From UBA1546 sp049302185 (lineage in GTDB: Bacteria > Nitrospirota > Thermodesulfovibrionia > Thermodesulfovibrionales > UBA1546), in assembly GCA_049302185.1 (NCBI GenBank), contig JBAQLV010000029.1, positions 1 through 62,664 on the forward strand: a stretch of DNA of 62,664 nucleotides, read 5' to 3'. A program made the translations under genes and the position numbers. Below the pieces are notes generated by a model. It ran no database searches and was not told the DNA's origin. It was given only the letters and a program-made list of their open reading frames with translations. Each line of letters starts with the position of its first letter. The stretch's first letter is position 1. Of this stretch, positions 1 to 8,242 are shown piece by piece.

Positions 1-84
1 CCCCATGATGCATTAGGGGACTTGACACCGGCTGAATACATGGAGCAAAATGCTGGGAACTCTATTTTACAACTGTCTACCTAA
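1..84 (+). mobile_element. 3' end of an IS3-family transposase (OrfB), cut by the window edge
   Basis: Frame 1 from the window edge reads PHDALGDLTPAEYMEQNAG and ends at a TAA at 82-84. The pattern R/PH-(D/E)-ALG-(D/G)-LTPAEY is the usual C-terminal end of IS3-family OrfB integrase-core transposases. Only the last 27 residues are inside the window. The stop codon overlaps the ATG of the next gene (TAATG). The right inverted repeat of such elements normally lies just after the transposase stop, so it probably falls within the first codons of the neighbour. Family assignment is from recognised motif only. Confidence 0.75.
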
Positions 85-1568
85 TGGGGAAGCTTACGAA
101 AGTTGATCATATAGAGCGCGGTGCCAAAATTATTGGAGAAATAATTGAGAAAGAGGCCCTAAATCCTTATATTGAAAATCCTTCGGACGTAAAGTATATA
201 AAAGAAGATGACGAGAGTTTAACATCAAAAAGTGTATATATTGCAAAAGTAAAATCATTAGCGATTATTTCTAATGGTAGCCGTAAGGAGTTAACTTTTC
301 CTCCTTTGCCTGGTTCCAACGTTTACGAAGCCGAGGAAAATGATATAAGGCTTGCTTTAAGGCTTGAAGATGTAGGCATAGATATTGGATTCATAAAAGG
401 GTATAAATTACCTTTCAAAATTTCGCACAATAAATTACTCAGAACTCATATATCAATACTCGGTCAAACAGGCTCTGGCAAATCATTTTTGACAGCAAAG
501 ATAGCCATAGAACTATTAAAACTTAGATATCATTCTGATGTGCCATCAAAAATTGCTGTTCCAATTATCTTTGACAGTTCCGGTGAATATTCAGGTAAAT
601 ATGATATGGGTGATCATAGTAAAATTGCTAAAATTATATCCTCGAAAAGCATAAAGAATCATTATTTCCCTCTTTTAAATGAAAAATATTTACCTCTACT
701 CTATAAGATTTATGATATAGACGACATTCAAGAAAGCGAATTAAGATTTTGGCTAACATCTATTGGCGAAGGCAAGACATCAATTACAAATATTCCTCAG
801 CTAGAGCTTATAAAACTACAAAACAAAGAAGACCTTCTTAACGAATTTAATCAGGTGAAAATTCAGTCTACAAAACAATTGGCAAATAGATTGGAAGAAT
901 TTATTAAAAAACATAATAAAACTTTTCCTACCGAAAAACTCTCAATTCCGTATCAAGCTTTTAGTAAAATGAGAGAATTTGATTTAAAAATTAAGAAAAC
1001 TGACGATTTAGATATTATAGAAGAAGCTACGAAAGGCTTAGTAATTGATATTAGTGAATATAACAACTACGAGGAAAGGCAGATAGCTATGCTCCTTGTG
1101 TTGAGGCAGCTATTTGAAGTAGCAAAAAATAGAAAGTCAGATATGAAATTGGTCTTGTTTATTGATGAAGCTCACAATTATGTGCCAAGCGTTTATAAGT
1201 CATACTGTAAAGATGAAATATTAAGAATCGCACGAGAGGGAAGAAAGTATGGGATCACGTTATGTTTAATATCTCAAAGACCTCGATGGGTTGATCCAAC
1301 AGCCTTGTCGCAGTGTGGGACAATCTTCATCTTTAGAATTCAAAATTCAGATGATAAAAAACACATATTTGACTCTGCTTCATTACCTGATACTTTGCGT
1401 GATATCAGTATCGCACGATTTCGAACTGGAGAAATGATCATTACGGGGGATGTAGTTGGAACCCCCATCAACTGCATAGTTTCTGAGATTGATAATGACT
1501 TTGTATCAGAAATGGCGAGGCGAGAAAAAAAAGCTATTGTTGAACCTTTTAAGGCTCGCATGAAGTAA
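84..1568 (+). CDS. HerA-like/DUF87 ATPase, probably truncated at its N-terminus by an IS element
   Basis: The protein is a HerA/FtsK-type P-loop ATPase, a family of hexameric DNA translocases that work with nucleases in end resection or in phage defence. Walker A GQTGSGKS is at residues 127-134, Walker B LVLFIDEAH at about 355-363, and the HerA-specific segment REGRKYGITLCLISQRP at about 384-400. Residues 45-125 match the HAS-barrel that precedes the ATPase. Compared with archaeal HerA from memory, about 25-30 residues of the first barrel strands are missing, and the first five codons lie in sequence probably derived from the IS3 right end. No Shine-Dalgarno sequence precedes the ATG at 84. 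No nuclease partner (NurA or SIR2) is visible; it may lie upstream or have been lost. Family call is firm; whether a functional protein is made is doubtful. Confidence 0.85.
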   Translation: MGKLTKVDHIERGAKIIGEIIEKEALNPYIENPSDVKYIKEDDESLTSKSVYIAKVKSLAIISNGSRKELTFPPLPGSNVYEAEENDIRLALRLEDVGIDIGFIKGYKLPFKISHNKLLRTHISILGQTGSGKSFLTAKIAIELLKLRYHSDVPSKIAVPIIFDSSGEYSGKYDMGDHSKIAKIISSKSIKNHYFPLLNEKYLPLLYKIYDIDDIQESELRFWLTSIGEGKTSITNIPQLELIKLQNKEDLLNEFNQVKIQSTKQLANRLEEFIKKHNKTFPTEKLSIPYQAFSKMREFDLKIKKTDDLDIIEEATKGLVIDISEYNNYEERQIAMLLVLRQLFEVAKNRKSDMKLVLFIDEAHNYVPSVYKSYCKDEILRIAREGRKYGITLCLISQRPRWVDPTALSQCGTIFIFRIQNSDDKKHIFDSASLPDTLRDISIARFRTGEMIITGDVVGTPINCIVSEIDNDFVSEMARREKKAIVEPFKARMK

Positions 1569-1714
1569 AGAGCTAAGGCAATTATGAAAGATAGTTATGT
1601 CTCTTGCCGTTGACAAGCCAATCCTGAAATCACGGCTCGGATACTTGTCTGCCGACAGGCAGGTTGGTAAGATATAGACAGAGAATTTGAAGGATAAAAG
1701 GAAGGAGGTAATTA

Positions 1715-2032
1715 ATGCGGGAAAAAGACCTTAGAGTAATAGAGAGATTCAAACTCCTTGTATCACAAAAAGTGAAGGTTCTTGAACTGCGGGTCTTTGG
1801 CTCCCGCGCAAGGGGAGATGCAAGTCCTGAATCAGACCTTGATGTGCTTGTCGTTGTAGATCATCTTGACCACTCGATAGAAAAATACATAAGCGATTGC
1901 GCATGGGAGGCAGGTTTCCACGAAGATGTTCTTATCATGCCAGTTGCTGTCAGTATGGATACTGTAAAGAACAGCCCTCTCAGCGAATCTGTCTTTATAA
2001 AAAATGTTTATCGTGAAGGTGTTGCCGTATGA
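1715..2032 (+). CDS. MNT-type minimal nucleotidyltransferase
   Basis: This 105-residue protein has the nucleotidyltransferase signature GSRARGDASPESDLDVLVVVD at about residues 28-48: GS followed by the D-x-D metal-binding pair. Its length matches the minimal nucleotidyltransferases of MNT-HEPT toxin-antitoxin pairs, where MNT adenylylates the HEPT RNase and neutralises it. A strong ribosome site, AAGGAGG, lies at 1700-1706. An ATG at 2029 overlaps its stop, as is usual before a HEPT gene, but within about 25 bases the reading frame runs antisense into the 3' end of the addA-like gene. The partner therefore seems lost. The upstream gap (1569-1714) holds a 14-bp palindrome CTGCCGACAGGCAG at 1649-1662. 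Confidence 0.85.
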   Translation: MREKDLRVIERFKLLVSQKVKVLELRVFGSRARGDASPESDLDVLVVVDHLDHSIEKYISDCAWEAGFHEDVLIMPVAVSMDTVKNSPLSESVFIKNVYREGVAV

Positions 2033-2052
2033 AAAAAGGACTTCTTAAATCT

Positions 2053-4938
2053 TTACACCTCTATCAGCAGTCCCCTGTGCGTGAAAAGCAGATATGCTTT
2101 TGTTTTCAGGGAAAGGATTTTACCTGCCGCTTCCTTGTAGATATCCATCTGAAACCTGTATTTTTCAGAGAGTAAAGACAGTTCTCCATCCTTTACAGGA
2201 AATGTCTTATAGTCATAGACACTGGCAATATTGTTTTCAATGATTACCCTGTCAATTCTTCCTCTGAAAACAGTATTGCCTTTCTGAAGGATGAAGGGCA
2301 GTTCAGAAAATGAATTTCCACGGGGCAGAATTATATTATCCAGATGTCCGTTTACTTTCAGCGACTGAAAATCAGTAAGCACAATACTGCTGAGTTTCTG
2401 AATATCCTCATCAGAAAGGAATTCATTTTTCAGCAGTGAGAGAGTTCTTTCATTTACGCCCTCAGGCATCAGAATCCCTTTTGAAAGCTCTTCAAACAGC
2501 CTGTGAAAAATCCTGCCGAGTATAACCCATTCTTCGCCGTGAGTTATCCTTATGTCCAAGTCCTCTGTGACGTCTCTCCATTTTACATCTGTTGTGAAAG
2601 GCAGCGGCTCTGTGAATACATGCTCCTGTGCTGTTAATCTTTGAGCATGAAGAACAGCACGAGGGGGAAGGGAATCAGAATAAAGCCTATCTATTTCTGT
2701 CTCAGTAAGTATTTCAAAGAAATCAGTTCTGCTGTTTATTTTTCCATTCTTTAGTATGTCAAAATTTTCTGTGAGATACGCAAGCCTTCCTGTAGGAGAT
2801 TTCTCTTTGTTCAGAGCGCCAAGCATGCACAGGAAATCCCTTGCCCTTGTAACAGCTACGTAAAAAAGGCGTTTTCCTTCCTCAAGTTCTTTTTCCTTCC
2901 TTCGTGCGAACTCGGCGATATTTTTCCTTTTTGCAGAATCTTCTTCGTATGCGATTGAGATCCTGCCGCCTTCTTCATCTATGACAATTGAGCTGCTTCT
3001 CGGAGTGTCTGCCTCATCAAGAGACGGCAGGAATACCATCGGGAACTGAAGCCCTTTTGCGGCATGTATTGTCATTATCTTTACTGCGTTCATGCCCTCG
3101 GTGTTTATATTTGCCTTTGGCTCATCCCCATCCCTTGCCTTGATGAGTTTCTCTCTTATCTCAAGCCCTGAGAATCCTGATGATTCGTAGGACTCAATTA
3201 GTTTTATGAATTTCTTTATGTTAGCCTGCCTCTGTTTTTCCCTGTAGTGTTTCCAGCCTTCAGTCTCTGTGAGCGCCTCCTCAAGTATTATTGCAAGCGG
3301 CGTGTTTTTTGATTTCTCTATCCAGTTATGAAGCATCCTGAATATCCCTGAGAATTCCAGTTCAGCCTGAAGTTTATTTATGAGAGGCTGGTTGTTTTCC
3401 GCAATCAGATTTAAGAGGGTTTCATAATCAATTCCGAACAGCGGGCTTCTCAGCGCACAGAAAAGGCTGTAGTCATCATGAGGGTCGATAATAAAAGAAA
3501 GGAGTTCCCGCAGCAAAGCAACCTCAGGCTCATCATAGAACCCGATGCCTTTCACCACAATAAAAGGTATATGCTCTTTTCTCAACGCGCTCTCAAATAA
3601 GGCGAGGTGAGTCCTCTTTCTTAAAAGCACTGCCATGTCTCCGAAGGCGCAGGGCCTTTTCTTGTCTCCTTCAGATATTTCATATATGCCTGCAAGGGAT
3701 TTGATTCTTTTTGCCAAGGCAGATGCCTCTTTTATGCGGCTTTTCTTAATGTTCTCTCCTGCTTCTGCAAGCGCAAGCTCAACCCTTCCTTCTCCTTTCC
3801 TTGTTGCCTCAAAATGCGCATATCTTGTCCGCCATGTCTCATGTCGTAGACTCGACTCTACGAGAAGGGCAGGAGGCATGAGTTTCTCAAAGAGGGCGTT
3901 TGTAAAATTTATAATTGCAGGCAGGCTTCTGAAATTTTCTTTTGCCTCTTCAAAGTGATATTCATTGCCAAGCCATCCGGAAAGCCTGTTTTTTGCTTCT
4001 TCAAACACACCTGCGTTTGCTCCCCTGAAGAGATAGATTGACTGCTTGTCGTCTCCGACAAGGAATATTGTGGGAGTTTTCCCTTTGCTCCTTTTTGATC
4101 CAACGCCCGAGCGCCATTCCTCTGTGAGTTTGTCTATAATCTGCCACTGGATTGAATTTGTATCCTGAAACTCATCAACGAGTATATGGTCTGTATGCTC
4201 ATCAAATGAATAGAGGATGTTCTGCCATTCAGGGTGGCTTACAAGCGCTTCGTATGTCATGATCTCAAGGTCATCAAAATCAAGGAGATGCCTTTCAAGT
4301 TTTTTGTTTTTATATTGCTCAAGGCATTTTGAGTAGAGTTCAAGGATTCTTTTTTCTTCTGAAAATCCCCCCATCCCCCCTTTGTCAAAGGGGGGCGAGG
4401 GGGGATTATTCTCATTTTCTGTGGACCTCAGCAGTAGTTCAGAAATCGGCCTTTTTGCATAGAGCGTATTAAGAATTGAAAATACCTTATCCCATCCCTT
4501 AATCCCTCTGTCCTTCATCATGTCAAAGAACAGCGCAGGTTTGTCTTTCTCTTCCATCACGCATTCATAAACAGCCTCTGACCAGAGGAGAGATGCCTCA
4601 AACTCATCCATGACGTCAAGCGAAGGGTCTACTCCAAGTTCTATTGAGAAACGCTTCAAAAGTTTAAGGCAGAATGCGTGGATGGTTGATATTCTCATCA
4701 GCGGCATCTTTTCTTTAATCATGAGGAACAGGTCGGGATTTTCCCTTTCAAGGATGTTGAAGATTCTTTCCTTCATCTCTGCCGCTGCCTTTTCAGTGAA
4801 TGTGATACAGAGGATTTTTTCTATCTCAGAGCCGTCAAGAAGAAGGCTTATGTACCGCCTTGCCAGCTTTTCTGTTTTGCCGGAGCCTGCAGGCGAGGAA
4901 ATGATTACGCTTTTTTGGGTGTCAAGGTAGCTGTTCAT
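2053..4938 (-). CDS. addA: AddA/RecB-like UvrD-family helicase with C-terminal nuclease domain
   Basis: The 961-residue protein is an ATP-dependent helicase-nuclease subunit that, with AddB, resects double-strand breaks for recombination. Walker A SSPAGSGKTEK is at about residues 14-24, followed by CITFTEKAAAEMKERI (motif Ia). The DExx box reads ILVDEFQDTN, and later motifs include VGDDKQSIYLFRG and YVAVTRARD. The C-terminal 150 residues carry a PD-(D/E)XK nuclease core ending FRGRIDRV...VYDYKTF. The partner gene addB lies upstream on the same strand, separated by 466 bp. An in-frame GC-rich palindrome (4364-4408) inserts NNPPSPPFDKGGMGGF around residue 185. A second short palindrome lies at 3844-3863. 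AddA rather than RecB is chosen because of the AddB neighbour. Confidence 0.9.
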   Translation of the reverse strand: MNSYLDTQKSVIISSPAGSGKTEKLARRYISLLLDGSEIEKILCITFTEKAAAEMKERIFNILERENPDLFLMIKEKMPLMRISTIHAFCLKLLKRFSIELGVDPSLDVMDEFEASLLWSEAVYECVMEEKDKPALFFDMMKDRGIKGWDKVFSILNTLYAKRPISELLLRSTENENNPPSPPFDKGGMGGFSEEKRILELYSKCLEQYKNKKLERHLLDFDDLEIMTYEALVSHPEWQNILYSFDEHTDHILVDEFQDTNSIQWQIIDKLTEEWRSGVGSKRSKGKTPTIFLVGDDKQSIYLFRGANAGVFEEAKNRLSGWLGNEYHFEEAKENFRSLPAIINFTNALFEKLMPPALLVESSLRHETWRTRYAHFEATRKGEGRVELALAEAGENIKKSRIKEASALAKRIKSLAGIYEISEGDKKRPCAFGDMAVLLRKRTHLALFESALRKEHIPFIVVKGIGFYDEPEVALLRELLSFIIDPHDDYSLFCALRSPLFGIDYETLLNLIAENNQPLINKLQAELEFSGIFRMLHNWIEKSKNTPLAIILEEALTETEGWKHYREKQRQANIKKFIKLIESYESSGFSGLEIREKLIKARDGDEPKANINTEGMNAVKIMTIHAAKGLQFPMVFLPSLDEADTPRSSSIVIDEEGGRISIAYEEDSAKRKNIAEFARRKEKELEEGKRLFYVAVTRARDFLCMLGALNKEKSPTGRLAYLTENFDILKNGKINSRTDFFEILTETEIDRLYSDSLPPRAVLHAQRLTAQEHVFTEPLPFTTDVKWRDVTEDLDIRITHGEEWVILGRIFHRLFEELSKGILMPEGVNERTLSLLKNEFLSDEDIQKLSSIVLTDFQSLKVNGHLDNIILPRGNSFSELPFILQKGNTVFRGRIDRVIIENNIASVYDYKTFPVKDGELSLLSEKYRFQMDIYKEAAGKILSLKTKAYLLFTHRGLLIEV
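3844..3863. repeat. 20-bp near-perfect palindrome inside addA
   Basis: The 20 bases TCGTAGACTCGACTCTACGA read almost the same on the other strand (18 of 20 positions). They encode part of VESSLRHE in the addA product. A related string, GAGACTCGTAGAGATGAG, sits just upstream of and into trmD at 32339-32356. This may be a small inserted element, but chance is not excluded. Confidence 0.4.
4364..4408. repeat. GC-rich palindromic repeat inserted in frame in addA
   Basis: Arms AATCCCCCCATCCCCCC and GGGGGGCGAGGGGGGATT flank a short TTTGTCAAA centre. The whole unit can fold into one long hairpin. In the minus-strand reading frame it encodes NNPPSPPFDKGGMGGF without breaking the gene. Related units lie in addB (6751-6795) and nadE (39165-39242). 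Confidence 0.9.
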
Positions 4939-5286
4939 GTTTTCTCAGAATAACACAGGGAGATTTTTGCTTGCAATGCCTTTGGGGGACAGTGGTATTT
5001 GCAGCATTTCAAAATTGGTGGTATTCTCAGATAAGGAGGATGAATGGGACAGGGCTGGAGAAATTCTGAAAGATATAACTGTAGGAGGCTTTTTTGATTC
5101 CTGTTGTCCTCTTTCTTTTGTCAAGATGAGTGACATGATAGATATTAAGGGGCAGGCTAAGAAGAAGGCAGGAACCAAGAGCATCAAGAAGAAAAAATGC
5201 AATCTTTGTTAATAATTTGAAACAGACATAAGTTTTTGTCAGGCATATGCGCCTCAAAATCTTTACGAAGCAGCTATATTTTGTTG
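4939..5286. other. Gene-free stretch between addA and addB
   Basis: Both strands have open frames here of 85-92 codons, but none has a recognisable domain, a convincing ribosome site or family resemblance. An AGGAGGCT string at 5083-5090 is the only match to the 12-bp inverted repeat ends seen at 34803-34980. Together with the repeats at 5287-5399 it separates addB from addA by 466 bp, unusual for a pair that is normally tightly coupled. Promoter elements for addA were not identified with confidence. Confidence 0.5.
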
Positions 5287-5371
5287 TATGCTCCGAAAAT
5301 GTCATTCCCGTGAAAACGGGAATCCAGAACCTTTCTTTTACTAGATTCCTGCTTTCGCAGGAATGACAAAA
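5287..5371. repeat. Dispersed hairpin repeat (GTCATTCCC family), copy 1
   Basis: The unit starts with TGCTCCGAAAATGTCATTCC and contains two hairpins, TTCCCGTGAAAACGGGAA and TTCCTGCTTTCGCAGGAA, ending in GAATGAC. The same end sequence is found inverted at 10933-10953 and 16112-16131, so this is a repeat in the opposite orientation to the other two copies. It lies between addB and addA. Confidence 0.85.
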
Positions 5372-5399
5372 TCTTGTCTCAATCCAGCCACAGCCTCCT
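5370..5399. repeat. 30-bp dispersed repeat, copy 1
   Basis: The 30 bases starting AATCTTGTCTCAATCC and ending ACAGCCTCCT match 34951-34980 at 27 of 30 positions. The second copy forms one end of an element with 12-bp inverted termini upstream of miaB. Here it directly precedes the end of addB. Confidence 0.6.
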
Positions 5400-5404
5400 C
5401 TAAT

Positions 5405-8242
5405 TCAGTTTGACGGGGTTTGGATGTAGGGGCAGTAGGCGCGTTCGTGGCAGTTTCTGCACGTCTGTTCATTCAATGGAATGGCCGTAAAATCTCCTTT
5501 TCTTAAATCCGAGACTGTCTTTTCAAGGTATTTGAGGCATGTCTCTATGTAATCATCCATTGTGTTGCTGTCTTTTTTCCCGGGCACCCATGTGATTTTA
5601 GTGTCCTTGACCGAGTATATGCCTGCGCGGTTTACTTTGAATCCGAGGGATTTCATCAATGCGGCGTAAAGGAACAGTTGAAGGCTTGCGCCTTTATTCA
5701 GAATCTCTGCCCTGCTGAGTTGCGCTGCGCCTGTCTTGTAGTCAATGAGTTCAATCTCGCTGTTTTCTGAACTTTGAACTTTGTCCCGACTTGTTCGGGA
5801 TGAATTTTGAATTTTTATATCCACCCTGTCTATCTTCCCTTTGAGCTTTATATTTTTTATGACCTCTCCTTCAACCGGCACTTCAGCCTTCATAAACGAA
5901 TATCCCTCGTCTCTGAGCTCGCTTTCAATCTCATAGATTTCAGGAAGGATGGAAAGGAATGAATCTCTTATGAAATTTTTCCAGTAGTTTTCCAGAGGTT
6001 TTTCATCAAGCAGTTTTCCGAGGAGTTTTTCTGCCTCTGCCTTCATCTCGTCAAAGCCTGCAAGTGGTTTTGCCATTAACTCTTCCATGATTTCATGGAT
6101 TATTGTGCCGAGAAGCATTGCCTCAATCTCATATTCTTTTGTTTCTGACGGTTCAAGCTTGAGAATCTTTTCTATGAAGAATTTCCTGTGGCATGTCCTG
6201 TATGAATCTATGTCTGTAACCCTGATATTTGAGTTTTCGCCGAACTGTTTTTTTATCAGCCTGCTTTTGATGCCTATTTCTTTTATATGCGATGAGAGGG
6301 GAATTTCCGGATGCCTCAACAGCTCTTCTTCCCTGCACAGGATTCCGGGTGTTTTCTCTGTAGTCTCAGCTCGGTTGCGAGTCGCAACGACCTTCCACGG
6401 CAGGAAAGGCGAGGGCAGGAAAAGCCTGTCTGCCTCCATTGCAGGATAGGATAGGTGGAGGTTTTTTGAGGAATCTGTCAACCGCCGGAATATAAACTGC
6501 TGGAGGTGCAGGTATCTCTTCATATTAACAAGGCCTAATTTTGTCTTAACATTGTCAGGCAGGAGAAGGTCTATCTCAGGCATTGAAGGCAAATCGCCGT
6601 CTTTCAAGCCTCCGAGGTATAGATATTCAGGCTCTGCGCCGCGCAGTTCAAAGAAACCTGAAACCTGCACGCCTTCTCCTTCCGCCTCTTTCTCTGAAGC
6701 GTTCAGGATATATCTGAGGCTGTCAATGAATTCCCGCAAGCCATACGACAAATCCCCCCATCCCCCCTTTAGTAAAGGGGGGCGAGGGGGGATTTGTAGC
6801 AGATTGTCGATGAGGGATAGCTCTTTCAGAAACTCTGAGACCTGTTCTTTGGTATCAGTATCTTCTGTATCAGAGAAATCAAGTTCTGAAAGAAGTTTGT
6901 GGAGAGCTTCTGATATCTGCTTGAATGTCCCTCTGTCTTTCAGGGATTCAAGGGGTTTGAGTTTTTTAAATATCCATTTAAGTTCTTTTTCAAGCTCAGG
7001 GAGAATGTCTCTTAATGCAGGGTTCTTAACATTCAATAATGTTTTTGATAAGCCAAGCCATGAGTTTTTGCCTTTGATTATCCCTGAGTAAAGCGATATC
7101 TGCGGAATCCATTCCCTGAATAAAGCAGGCATTTTTTTGAAATGCGGGGATGTAAGGAACCGCGAAAACGGAAGCCTCAGGTAGTCCTCTGCAATTGATT
7201 CAAGCATTGCTGTGAGGGCAAGGTAAGGCTCTGTCTTTCCTAATGGTTTTGAACTGGAGAACATGCAGGGGATGCCGTATCTCTTGAATACCCTCTGCAC
7301 AATGTCATGATAAACATGCAGTTTGGGAAATGCGAGGATTATTTTATCTAAAGACCTGCACCTGCCTGATATGAACAGGTTTTTGATGTGCCGTGCAATG
7401 CCCTCAACCTCTTCGTCTATTCCCGGATATGAGACATACGAGAGACCGCGTCCTCTTTTTTCTGATGATGGCAAGGGGAGGACTGCATCAGGGTCAAATG
7501 AGCCTGTTTCAATGTTAAAGTTATTCTTTATAAAATCATCAAAACTATTTGTTATTGAAGTAAAATTATCATCGTATGGTATTGAGATAAGGGCTGTCTC
7601 CGCCTGCTCAATCAGGCTCTTGAGGATAAGCTCTTCTGATGGTGTAACCTCGTAAAATCCGTCAAGAATCATGGTTGCAGGAGTGTAATTATGTTCCTTT
7701 ATAATTGCAGGGCACTCTGACATGACATCGTTTTCATCAATAAGATTCTGTGCGGTCAGCGTTTCCTGATATTTCCTGAAGATTTCAATTGTCTCCATTG
7801 CCCTTTTTGAGCCTTCTTCCGGTACATTGAGTTCCTCAAACACGCTTTTTAGTTCTCTGCTGATTGTTTCAATGTCTTTGTGAGGGCAGTACTGCTTTAT
7901 CTCATCAATAAAGCCGCTTATGATTGAGGAAAAGCCGATGCCTTTGCCTGACAGCCTTGAGATGATGATGGGTATAATTGATCTGGATATCGGGGTTTTG
8001 TTTGCATAGAGAGAGTAGAGTTTCTTTGAGAGCTGTTTTATTGTCATCATCTCAGGCGGGATATAAGTGTTTTTTGTCAGCTTATGAAAGATCCTCTGGC
8101 TTTCTCTTATTTTTCCCGGGGTAGGGGAGAGGCAGAGGATTCCGGAATAATCATTGCCCTTTGTTTTTGAGATGGCTGTTTTCAGCAGGTCTTCTGTGAA
8201 GCCTCTTCTGCTGAACGGGACATAAAAGACCTTCACCTGCAT
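5405..8242 (-). CDS. addB: AddB-like helicase-fold/nuclease subunit with Fe-S cluster motif
   Basis: The 945-residue protein fits AddB, the partner of AddA: a UvrD-like fold without a clear Walker A, then a C-terminal PD-(D/E)XK nuclease. The nuclease segment shows GTIIHEIMEELM, GKIDRVD and ELIDYKTGAA. The four cysteines expected for the nuclease [4Fe-4S] cluster are present: one in SYRTCHRKFF and three in CRNCHERAYC near the end. The ATG at 8242 overlaps the argJ stop, indicating translational coupling. Three repeats sit inside the gene in frame: 5774-5820 (linker just before the DYK motif), 6369-6384 and 6751-6795. AddB is often poorly conserved, so assignment leans on domain order and neighbour. 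Confidence 0.88.
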   Translation of the reverse strand: MQVKVFYVPFSRRGFTEDLLKTAISKTKGNDYSGILCLSPTPGKIRESQRIFHKLTKNTYIPPEMMTIKQLSKKLYSLYANKTPISRSIIPIIISRLSGKGIGFSSIISGFIDEIKQYCPHKDIETISRELKSVFEELNVPEEGSKRAMETIEIFRKYQETLTAQNLIDENDVMSECPAIIKEHNYTPATMILDGFYEVTPSEELILKSLIEQAETALISIPYDDNFTSITNSFDDFIKNNFNIETGSFDPDAVLPLPSSEKRGRGLSYVSYPGIDEEVEGIARHIKNLFISGRCRSLDKIILAFPKLHVYHDIVQRVFKRYGIPCMFSSSKPLGKTEPYLALTAMLESIAEDYLRLPFSRFLTSPHFKKMPALFREWIPQISLYSGIIKGKNSWLGLSKTLLNVKNPALRDILPELEKELKWIFKKLKPLESLKDRGTFKQISEALHKLLSELDFSDTEDTDTKEQVSEFLKELSLIDNLLQIPPRPPLLKGGWGDLSYGLREFIDSLRYILNASEKEAEGEGVQVSGFFELRGAEPEYLYLGGLKDGDLPSMPEIDLLLPDNVKTKLGLVNMKRYLHLQQFIFRRLTDSSKNLHLSYPAMEADRLFLPSPFLPWKVVATRNRAETTEKTPGILCREEELLRHPEIPLSSHIKEIGIKSRLIKKQFGENSNIRVTDIDSYRTCHRKFFIEKILKLEPSETKEYEIEAMLLGTIIHEIMEELMAKPLAGFDEMKAEAEKLLGKLLDEKPLENYWKNFIRDSFLSILPEIYEIESELRDEGYSFMKAEVPVEGEVIKNIKLKGKIDRVDIKIQNSSRTSRDKVQSSENSEIELIDYKTGAAQLSRAEILNKGASLQLFLYAALMKSLGFKVNRAGIYSVKDTKITWVPGKKDSNTMDDYIETCLKYLEKTVSDLRKGDFTAIPLNEQTCRNCHERAYCPYIQTPSN
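5774..5820. repeat. Heptamer arrays around a CCCGAC palindrome, in frame in addB
   Basis: GAACTTTGAACTTTG is followed by the palindrome TCCCGACTTGTTCGGGA and then GAATTTTGAATTTTT. The arms are pairs of 7-bp units. In the coding strand it gives the polar linker KIQNSSRTSRDKVQSS just before the ELIDYKTG nuclease motif. A related palindrome TCCCGACAAAAGTCGGGA occurs at 17211-17228. Confidence 0.7.
6369..6384. repeat. 16-bp sequence shared with 19343-19358, in addB
   Basis: GCTCGGTTGCGAGTCG here is exactly repeated, on the opposite strand, within the exported-protein gene at 19343-19358. It overlaps the perfect odd palindrome GTTGCGAGTCGCAAC. Both copies are in coding sequence and keep the frame. 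Confidence 0.5.
6751..6795. repeat. GC-rich palindromic repeat inserted in frame in addB
   Basis: Arms AATCCCCCCATCCCCCC and GGGGGGCGAGGGGGGATT flank TTTAGTAAA. It is the same unit as in addA at 4364-4408 and differs mainly at the centre. Read in the addB frame it encodes IPPRPPLLKGGWGDL. Confidence 0.9.

Noticed and set aside
4937..5305. Open frames of 85-92 codons on both strands between addA and addB
   Set aside because: No recognisable domain or ribosome site, and they conflict with each other.
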